From: an uncultured Bacteroidales bacterium
Lineage (GTDB): Bacteria > Bacteroidota > Bacteroidia > Bacteroidales > Muribaculaceae
Length of the DNA: 38,393 bases
Assembly (NCBI GenBank): GCA_900539915.1
Contig: UQDU01000022.1
Coordinates: 1 to 38,393, forward strand
Direction of reading: 5' to 3'
Shown piece by piece: positions 33,012 through 38,393 of this stretch. The position numbers and the translations under genes were made by a program. Within the stretch, counting starts at the first letter, position 1. The number at the start of each line of letters is the position of its first letter. The notes beneath the pieces were generated by a model. That model searched no databases. It was not told the DNA's origin and was given only the letters and a program-made list of their open reading frames with translations.

Positions 33012-33019
33012 CAAATTTA
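33012..33019 (-). promoter_or_regulatory. -7 box of the small membrane protein operon
   Basis: Minus-strand TAAATTTG, 28 bp before the ATG at 32984. It lies back to back with the TACTTTTG box at 33063-33070 of the HipA-like kinase gene. No good -33 box is seen. Confidence 0.5.
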
Positions 33020-33062
33020 GCAATATGATTTCAACACAGCATTGAAATATGCGAAAACTTGT

Positions 33063-33070
33063 TACTTTTG
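33063..33070 (+). promoter_or_regulatory. -7 box of the HipA-like kinase gene
   Basis: TACTTTTG, 17 bp before the ATG at 33088, with a TTG 18 bp upstream (33042-33044), a near-consensus promoter. Confidence 0.6.
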
Positions 33071-33087
33071 CATATTGTTAAGCTAAC

Positions 33088-33888
33088 ATGGACAATTATC
33101 AGGCAGAAATACGGACGCAGGATGCGGTCAGATACATCGCGCCGCTGCGTGAGGGAGGCTCGTTGCCGGGGCTCATGGAAGCGGACGACGGTTTCCGGTA
33201 TGTTGTGAAGTACCGCGGCGCCGGCCACGGCACTAAAGCCCTGATTGCCGAACTGATAGGCGGCGAGGTGGCACGAATGCTCGGACTCAAGGTGCCCGAG
33301 CTGGTGTTTCTCAACCTCAACGAGGACTTCGGCCGCACCGAGGCCGACGCGGAGATACAGGACCTGCTGCGCTGGAGCCAGGGGCTCAACCTGGGTCTGC
33401 ACTACCTCAACGGCACGATGACATTTGACCCGTATGCCAACGACATCGACCCCATGGAGGCCTCCATGATAGTGTGGCTCGATGCTTTTCTGACCAACAT
33501 AGACCGCACCGCACGAAACACCAACACCTTGATATGGCGCAACCGTGAAATCTGGCTCATAGACCATGGAGCATCGCTCTATTTCCACCACTCCTGGAGC
33601 GACCCTGCGAAAGCCGCATTAACCCCGTTTCCCTATATCAAGGACCATGTGATGCTCCCCAAGGCTTCTATGCTTGATGAAGCCAATGCCAGAGCCCGGT
33701 CTCTGCTCACTCCTGAAAAACTGGAGGCCGTGGTCAATCTCATCCCCGACGACTGGCTGCAATGGGAAGGTGCGCCCGGCACTCCCGAGGAGCTACGCAA
33801 AGTGTATCTGAAGTTTCTGACCACAAGGCTCGCCAATGCCGATATATTCATCAAACATGCCGAAGATGCCCGAAAACAGCTTATATGA
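33088..33888 (+). CDS. HipA-like kinase domain protein (HipA_2)
   Basis: This 266-residue protein resembles the short HipA-like kinase group: a nucleotide-binding N-lobe with YVVKYRGAGHGTKALIAELI (the Lys in VVKY and the GAGHG loop), a catalytic segment DAFLTNIDRTARNTNTLIW (DxxxxNxDR), and the metal-binding IDHGASLYFHH (DHG). No HTH-type HipB antitoxin gene adjoins it. Instead DUF3037 follows and overlaps it, a pairing known for this family. Whether it phosphorylates a protein, as HipA does with GltX, is unknown. It is divergent from a membrane-protein operon. Confidence 0.88.
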   Translation: MDNYQAEIRTQDAVRYIAPLREGGSLPGLMEADDGFRYVVKYRGAGHGTKALIAELIGGEVARMLGLKVPELVFLNLNEDFGRTEADAEIQDLLRWSQGLNLGLHYLNGTMTFDPYANDIDPMEASMIVWLDAFLTNIDRTARNTNTLIWRNREIWLIDHGASLYFHHSWSDPAKAALTPFPYIKDHVMLPKASMLDEANARARSLLTPEKLEAVVNLIPDDWLQWEGAPGTPEELRKVYLKFLTTRLANADIFIKHAEDARKQLI

Positions 33889-34249
33889 ATATGCCCTGGT
33901 ACGTTATGTGCCTGACGAGGAGCGAGGCGAGTTTGTCAACATCGGCCTGATTATGATGTGCAAGCGGCGCAACTGGCTGCGTCTCGCCATCAACCTCCCG
34001 GCCACGCGCCTTGACGCCTTCCGCTGTCCCCACACCCATGAAGAAATCATGTCACAACTGCAAGGGATGGTGCGAGTGGCCGACATGACCGTCAAGAGCG
34101 GCCCCTTTGCCGAATACCGTGCCGAGGAGCGTTTCCGCTGGCTGACGGCATGGAAAAGCGCATGCCTCCAGACATCACGCCCCCATCCTGGAATGTGCCG
34201 GAATCTTGACGAGACATTTGACCGGCTGTTTTCGTCACTCGTGCTTTAA
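33857..34249 (+). CDS. DUF3037 protein
   Basis: This small protein (130 aa from the ATG at 33857; an ATG at 33866 is also possible) shows the DUF3037 pattern: LYEYALVRYVPDEERGEFVN, then IGLIMMC and a helical C-terminal half. Its start lies inside the end of the HipA-like kinase gene, so the two are translationally coupled and probably act together. The domain has no established biochemical function that I can name. It ends 8 bp before the convergent HxlR gene, with no terminator visible between them. Confidence 0.85.
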   Translation: MPKMPENSLYEYALVRYVPDEERGEFVNIGLIMMCKRRNWLRLAINLPATRLDAFRCPHTHEEIMSQLQGMVRVADMTVKSGPFAEYRAEERFRWLTAWKSACLQTSRPHPGMCRNLDETFDRLFSSLVL

Positions 34250-34256
34250 AAGACGG

Positions 34257-34622
34257 TCATTTACAGCCACCGATACGCTTAAAGTTTTCCATCGCCCAGG
34301 AAATAAGCCCACGCAGATGCGGCATCAGGGAGCGCCCTAATTCAGTCAGCGAGTACTCAACCTTGGGCGGAACCTCGGCATAGACCTTGCGCACCACCAG
34401 TCCGTCTTTTTCAAGCCCTTTCAGCGTGTCGGTCAGAACTTTGGGCGAGATGTCAGGTACGGCCTTGCTTATGGCGCTGAAGCGTGTGGTCGGATTTTCA
34501 GCAAGCACACATAGGATGAGCATGGCCCATTTGCCCGAGAAACGCGACACCACGTTACGAACAGGACATGCGGCAATACATCTGTATTTTTTCAGGTTTT
34601 CTTCAAGCGGCAATGCGTTCAT
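34257..34622 (-). CDS. HxlR-family transcriptional regulator
   Basis: This 121-residue regulator has the winged-helix HxlR fold: CPVRNVVSRFSGKWAMLIL (residues 19-37), RFSAISKAVPDISPKVLTD, then LEKDGLVVRKVYAEVPPKVE and a YSLTELGRSL wing. Cys15 and Cys19 near the N-terminus lie where several relatives sense oxidants, quinones or aldehydes through cysteine, so a redox role is possible but inferred. It is divergently transcribed from a cupin gene and the 141 bp between the two starts contain paired palindromes that could be its operators. Confidence 0.92.
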   Translation of the reverse strand: MNALPLEENLKKYRCIAACPVRNVVSRFSGKWAMLILCVLAENPTTRFSAISKAVPDISPKVLTDTLKGLEKDGLVVRKVYAEVPPKVEYSLTELGRSLMPHLRGLISWAMENFKRIGGCK

Positions 34623-34633
34623 AATCAGTATTA

Positions 34634-34649
34634 CTTACCTCTGAGTAAG
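34634..34649. promoter_or_regulatory. Inverted repeat in the hxlR leader
   Basis: CTTAC (34634-34638), 6 bp, GTAAG (34645-34649). It lies 12 bp upstream of the HxlR start codon and could be an autoregulatory operator. Confidence 0.45.
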
Positions 34650-34694
34650 CAGTTGAGATTTGTGTAACCTATTGTATATTACAATTTTAGGATA

Positions 34695-34740
34695 TAACTT
34701 TGCACTATCTGATTGATAGTGGGTATCCACTGCAAAGTTA
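34695..34740. promoter_or_regulatory. Divergent promoters and palindromic operator of hxlR/cupin
   Basis: TAACTTTGCA (34695-34704, plus) and TGCAAAGTTA (34731-34740, the same box on minus) are perfect inverted copies, each a -7 promoter box, one per divergent gene. Between them lie two smaller palindromes: ACTATC-TGATT-GATAGT (34704-34720) and AGTGG-GTAT-CCACT (34718-34731). A dimeric HxlR regulator bound here would block both promoters. Confidence 0.65.
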
Positions 34741-34763
34741 AACAATCTCTACCACTTAACACT

Positions 34764-35174
34764 ATGAGCGACGTAAAAATCACCGACCGGGGCGACAAAT
34801 TCGCCCACGCCACAGTAGGAAACCTCCACACATTTGAGGGCAAACAGTTTGTCAAGGACGCAACTGGAGCCACATCATGCGAAATCTCATTCGGCACCCT
34901 CCCCACAGGCGCAGCAGTCCCATTCTTCCACAGCCACAAAGCCAACGAAGAAAATTATATCATCCTCTCGGGTGCAGGCCGTTTCCAAGTCGATGACCAG
35001 GCATTTGACATAGCCGAAGGCTCAGTGATCCGCGTATCCACAGGCTGTGACCGCAACCTCAAATGCACCTCCTCCACCCCCATGACCTACATCTGCATCC
35101 AAGCCAAAGAAGGCAGCCTCGGCCCAGTCACCGCTGACGACGCCCTAATCACCGACCGCCACTCCCTCCTCTGA
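34764..35174 (+). CDS. Cupin-domain protein
   Basis: This 136-residue single-domain cupin has the first motif FFHSHKANEENYIILSG with His56, His58 and Glu63 as metal ligands. The second motif is unusual: where most cupins have a metal-binding His, it has TGCDRNLKC, with Arg97 or Cys95 in that place. This form may bind metal with three ligands or not at all. I chose the ATG at 34764 because the earlier ATG at 34713 lies between the promoter boxes. It is divergent from HxlR, which probably controls it, and ends before a strong bidirectional terminator. Confidence 0.9.
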   Translation: MSDVKITDRGDKFAHATVGNLHTFEGKQFVKDATGATSCEISFGTLPTGAAVPFFHSHKANEENYIILSGAGRFQVDDQAFDIAEGSVIRVSTGCDRNLKCTSSTPMTYICIQAKEGSLGPVTADDALITDRHSLL

Positions 35175-35197
35175 TTTCTACGAAACTGTTATAAAGC

Positions 35198-35243
35198 AAA
35201 ACGTGGATACATCCTTATGCAAGGAAGTATCCACGTTTTATTA
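35198..35243. terminator. Bidirectional terminator between cupin and GH57
   Basis: AAAACGTGGATAC pairs with GTATCCACGTTTT (13 bp with A- and T-runs at its ends), serving the plus-strand cupin gene and the minus-strand GH57 gene. Confidence 0.88.
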
Positions 35244-35365
35244 TGAGGCTTCAGAAGAAATGCCATAATATGGCCCAATGCTGCTTATTTAGCACATGAA
35301 TGGCATTATGTCATGTCCTTCCGACAATGTGATGCCGACCGGGAGCAAAGCCCCGGAGATCAAAA

Positions 35366-37759
35366 TCAGGGGATGAGGACTTTGCGGACTTTGGGACCGC
35401 GCTTCTCAAGATAGATACCTGAGACAGGATTGTCAACTCTGACGCCCTGGAGGGTGTAGTATTCGGCAGGAATTTCGGTATCATTGAGGCTGCCATCGGA
35501 GATGCCGTCAACGGCTGAGGACTCATAGATCGGGAACTGGTAATCCTGACCGCCATTGCTGTCCCAGCTGTTGCCGGTGTTGGTGACGAACTTGATATAT
35601 TTCACCTTCTGCGACGGGTCGTTAAACGGACCAATCTTTACCTCATACTTGCCACTGCCATTGAGAGTGAACGGAGTGCGAGCAGCCTTGCCGTCACTGT
35701 GATACTGAGAACCTGCAGGGAGATATGCCTCAATGGGTTTTGTCCAATCTTCAACGCCCCAGTGCAGGATCGTCTGTGCTGACAGGTTTTCGCCAGTGAT
35801 AGTGATGACATCATTGCATGTGGGACGCTCGGGAGAGATGGTATAGCTGCCGAGACGTGTTTCAGGCACCGTAGGATCATCAGGACCGGACTTCGAACCT
35901 ACATATACGTGTAGGATAATCGAGCGACCTACATTGCCCTTAGTGTCAACAGCTTCGATATAGTAGTCAACAAGCACATCTTTGAGACCCTTGATCTCAG
36001 CACTGTACTCATCAGCTTTATATTCAGGCAGGGGATTAGTGATTGACTGGATGGTCTTGGGAGTCATTGCTACTTCCATCCATTCGCCAACCTCATCACC
36101 TCCGGAATAGGTCTCATTCTGGTTAGATGTCAGCGGATTGACACCATCCTTGTCTATGCGGTATTTGAGTTTGACCGACTGGAGACCGCTTACATCAAAC
36201 ACATAGCTCCACACCGTGAAGTCAGCAGACTTAGCTATACCCCACTCTGTTCCGCCGGGATTGTACGGCTCACGCTGGGGATGGTAGATTGACGGAGGTG
36301 TCTGGTCATTGCCCACTTTAGACTTTACCAGATCCACAGCAAGATTTGATGCTACGGAAGTCTTGGAATCCCAGTTTTCGGTGCCGTCCCAATACCAATA
36401 GCAACTGGTCTGACCCATCATGAGATATTCAAATGCCTGCTTCACAGCCTGGTCATTGGGCGATGACTGACGGGCAGTCTTGACATAGTTTGAGGCAGCG
36501 GTGATGACACCCCAGCTGTTGTGGTCAGGAGAATAAGCTTCGGAAGCTCCGGGGTAATCACCCTTGTCGCCATTCCATTTCAGGAACTCGGGGTCAGCTC
36601 CGGCACCCCACCAGCTGCCGCTCTCCACGTGGATGAAGTCATCATCCGCCGGTGGGAAACGCTGCAGGTAATCATCTATTGTGGTGCACTCATATCGGTC
36701 CGGGTTAGCCTTGAGCCAGTCGACGAAGTTCTGGAAGTTTGAACCATAATAGCTTGCCGAACCACCACCGTGGTTGTCTCCGTCATGGTGCATAACCACA
36801 AGAATCGGATGATTGGGATCGGTATTGTATGATTCAAGCTGACTCAGGCATTTTTCATATTGAAGAGCACCGAAACCGCCACGTCCGTCCTCGTTGCCAT
36901 AGACAAGCGATGTCGGCACGGCTATCATCTTGTATTCGCGTCCGTCAGCAGGGTCCACATACTTAACCCAGTGAGGACGGTGTCCCCATCCGGCAGAAAT
37001 CTTGCCCGGGCAATAAAGACCCTGGATATGAGTCCAGTCGCCGGGATTAGGATTCAAAACATCAGCACCGTTAGGTTCTACCATGCTGAAATTTTTTTCA
37101 TAAGGCAGCCCCTGACATGTGCGGTCAAAGTGTGAGTTATCCACAAACACCCATTCAAGACCCTGGTTAACCAGCGGCTTGATCATGTGGATCTCAAATG
37201 CATTTTCCGGGGGGAATATACCCTTTGAATATGTCATGCCGGGGAAGTTGGCAGCGAATGTCTCACGGTGTCTCTTTATCTGCTCCGCTACATCGTCAGA
37301 GTCGATGAGAGCCATCAGAGGATGGTAGTAACCGAAGCCTACCATTTCAAGACGCTTGTTGCCAAGCGCGGTCTTATTGGATGTCGCTTTAATCCAGTTA
37401 TTCTTCCAGCCCGAGAAACCTTTACCAGCATTCTCAAGCTCGTTAAGGTTGTCAATCAATGTTCCTGAGAAACTTACCTGTGCGCCTCCGGGGAGTCCGG
37501 CATCAATAAGTTTCTGCACTGCCGATGCAGGCCATGTTGTGTAGGCGCCTGTACGGGAAGTGTGGGTATCAATAAGGTTAAATGAAAACTCACCCGACGA
37601 CTCAGTTTCGAGCAATGTTTTTCCGGGTGTGTAGATAGGCTGGTGCATATGCCATTGGAAGGCAATGTAAATTTTAGGTTGCTGCGAATAGGCAGAGACT
37701 GCGCCTAACAGCAATGTACCTAACGCCACACCTCGCAAGATGGGACTTTTAAATCTCAT
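35366..37759 (-). CDS. Secreted GH57 alpha-glucan hydrolase with starch-binding-like module
   Basis: This 797-residue enzyme has a signal peptide (about 1-25), a GH57 catalytic domain (about 30-440) with the first family motif QWHMHQPIY (35-43), the putative nucleophile Glu185 in GIFPPENAFE and conserved Asp207 in VFVDNSHF, a middle beta domain (about 490-620), a domain at about 640-745 that resembles a CBM25/26 starch-binding module (LHWGVEDW, then IKFVTNTGNSWDSNGGQDY), and a C-terminal tail YYTLQGVRVDNPVSGIYLEK like a type IX sorting or anchor motif. GH57 enzymes act on starch or glycogen; secreted forms are less common. The gene is alone on the minus strand. Confidence 0.9.
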   Translation of the reverse strand: MRFKSPILRGVALGTLLLGAVSAYSQQPKIYIAFQWHMHQPIYTPGKTLLETESSGEFSFNLIDTHTSRTGAYTTWPASAVQKLIDAGLPGGAQVSFSGTLIDNLNELENAGKGFSGWKNNWIKATSNKTALGNKRLEMVGFGYYHPLMALIDSDDVAEQIKRHRETFAANFPGMTYSKGIFPPENAFEIHMIKPLVNQGLEWVFVDNSHFDRTCQGLPYEKNFSMVEPNGADVLNPNPGDWTHIQGLYCPGKISAGWGHRPHWVKYVDPADGREYKMIAVPTSLVYGNEDGRGGFGALQYEKCLSQLESYNTDPNHPILVVMHHDGDNHGGGSASYYGSNFQNFVDWLKANPDRYECTTIDDYLQRFPPADDDFIHVESGSWWGAGADPEFLKWNGDKGDYPGASEAYSPDHNSWGVITAASNYVKTARQSSPNDQAVKQAFEYLMMGQTSCYWYWDGTENWDSKTSVASNLAVDLVKSKVGNDQTPPSIYHPQREPYNPGGTEWGIAKSADFTVWSYVFDVSGLQSVKLKYRIDKDGVNPLTSNQNETYSGGDEVGEWMEVAMTPKTIQSITNPLPEYKADEYSAEIKGLKDVLVDYYIEAVDTKGNVGRSIILHVYVGSKSGPDDPTVPETRLGSYTISPERPTCNDVITITGENLSAQTILHWGVEDWTKPIEAYLPAGSQYHSDGKAARTPFTLNGSGKYEVKIGPFNDPSQKVKYIKFVTNTGNSWDSNGGQDYQFPIYESSAVDGISDGSLNDTEIPAEYYTLQGVRVDNPVSGIYLEKRGPKVRKVLIP

Positions 37760-37878
37760 AGTGTAGATGTTTTTAAAGTAAGAAATGGATTGATAAGATG
37801 AAAATTAAAAGGCTTGGTATGATTAAAGAACCCGGACATGTAATCCGGTAGAGCAAATCCAAAATATGTTATTTTTGG

Positions 37879-37886
37879 CAAATATA
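37879..37886 (-). promoter_or_regulatory. Possible -7 box of GH57
   Basis: Minus-strand TATATTTG lies 120 bp before the start. A hairpin CCGGA-CATGTAA-TCCGG (about 37832-37848) lies in the leader between them. The -33 region is a long A/T run (37889-37899), so the assignment is weak. Confidence 0.4.
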
Positions 37887-37955
37887 CCAAAAAAAAAAAC
37901 ATAATCCACATCCATTCCGGCTAAAAAAATTCACCACCTCCTTGCCATCTATAGA

Positions 37956-38117
37956 CTATAGGGTCAGGCGGAAGCCGCCCATGGCGGTGATGCCGGGCAT
38001 GGTGTAGCCGCGATTGATGGTGTAACGAGCGTCGGTGATGTTTTCTAAGCGTGCAAACAGGGAGACGTAGCGGCAAACCCGCCACGTGAGTTTGAGATTA
38101 ACCAGAGTGTAGGCGAT
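37956..38117 (-). pseudogene. C-terminal stub of a TonB-dependent receptor
   Basis: On the minus strand, the last about 50 codons of an open frame read YTLVNLKLTWRVCRYVSLF, then ENITDARYTINRGYTMPG and a final GGFRLTL. This is the typical end of BtuB-type TonB-dependent receptors (..ENL.D..Y....GYPMPGR....G..L.F). The beta-barrel sequence stops at about 38117, and the roughly 20 codons before it look unrelated. No plug or barrel precedes it, so this is a truncated relic, not a gene that can work. Confidence 0.75.
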
Positions 38118-38285
38118 ATAATGATTAGTGACAATTGCAAATTTACACATTTTATATCTCCTTCCAATTACCATAATCGGCTATGTTACTACCAATTTTA
38201 CGGATTAGCATGCTGTTTTAACTTTCGTTGGGAGGTTTTGGGGAGATTTATACGTGAATATAGCGCGTAATCGGCTGATAATCCT

Positions 38286-38293
38286 TAACTTTG
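38286..38293 (+). promoter_or_regulatory. Promoter-like box pointing into the right repeat
   Basis: TAACTTTG matches TAnnTTTG and points toward the repeat and the contig end. The 38118-38324 spacer otherwise shows no gene. Confidence 0.35.
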
Positions 38294-38324
38294 CATAAGG
38301 AAGAATCCTGCGATGTAACCAAAC

Positions 38325-38381
38325 TGATTTAGAGGGTATTTAATAACAAAAGTTAAATCCTGAGTGGTGTATCTTTTGATT
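38325..38381. repeat. Right copy of 57-bp terminal inverted repeat
   Basis: This is the inverted partner of positions 1-57, with two mismatches (near 38338 and 38352). The last 12 bases of the window run beyond it. Both copies point outward, as expected if the contig ends in two copies of one dispersed element. Confidence 0.85.
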
Positions 38382-38393
38382 AAATGGCTGGTT

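Noticed and set aside
37889..37899. Run of A bases near the GH57 promoter as a phase-variable tract
   Set aside because: It lies in a noncoding AT-rich region and no invertible repeats or shifted frames accompany it; there is no evidence of variation from one sequence.
1..38393. CRISPR array, cas genes or retron
   Set aside because: No series of regularly spaced direct repeats and no Cas or reverse-transcriptase motifs were seen.

Overview
The window looks like a chromosomal contig from a Bacteroidales gut commensal. A Muribaculaceae-like or related lineage is my inference from gene content and base composition, not from a search. Supporting signs are Bacteroidota-type promoters (a -7 box of the form TAnnTTTG, sometimes with TTTG about 19-20 bp upstream), AT-rich leaders, the rpmB-rpmG-DUF4295 cluster, a DUF6377 regulator beside glycoside hydrolases, a secreted C10 protease with a long Ig-like tail, and lipoproteins. 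No rRNA, CRISPR array, intact transposase or prophage is visible.

Layout. 1-2.9 kb: outer-membrane phospholipase A, a Nudix hydrolase, an unknown small protein and a PepSY-like exported protein. 2.9-8.1 kb, minus strand: a cell-envelope and cofactor operon (coaX, a beta-barrel protein, lptC, a CorC/GldE-like CBS protein) and, separately, holA. 8.3-9.0 kb: rpmB-rpmG-DUF4295. 9.4-13.5 kb: a 1362-residue streptopain-family protease. 13.9-15.3 kb: recF and a DciA-like DUF721 gene. 15.3-16.0 kb is a gene-poor, strongly structured spacer. 16.0-20.9 kb, minus strand: an Ala-rich lipoprotein, a stand-alone TrpB2 and a Ca2+-type P-ATPase. 21.2 kb: tRNA-Ser(CGA) with its terminator, then a patch of paired GGCACTAA repeats. 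21.7-30.8 kb: a carbohydrate locus of a DUF6377 regulator, a small ORF, GH31, GH3 and GH3. 31.0-35.2 kb is an accessory-looking stretch: a AAA_14/DUF4143 ATPase, a PH-like membrane protein and a small membrane protein on minus, a HipA-like kinase with DUF3037, and a divergent HxlR/cupin pair. 35.4-38.2 kb: a secreted GH57 enzyme and the C-terminal stub of a TonB-dependent receptor.

How parts work together. CoaX makes phosphopantothenate for CoA, while its operon partners serve the envelope (LptC in LPS transport). The 21.7-30.8 kb locus resembles a polysaccharide utilisation locus stripped of SusC and SusD: a membrane-bound sensor/regulator followed by three exported exo-glycosidases, the last two translationally coupled. 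The HxlR and cupin genes share one palindromic intergenic region.

The strongest global oddity is that both ends of the window carry the same 57-bp sequence in inverted orientation (2 mismatches). This is most simply explained by two copies of a dispersed element at which the assembly broke. The most promising candidates for new biology are the HipA-like kinase/DUF3037 pair with its divergent membrane genes, the palindrome over the start of the AAA/DUF4143 transcript, the small ORF coupled to GH31, and the structured spacer after the DUF721 gene. None can be called a new system from sequence alone.
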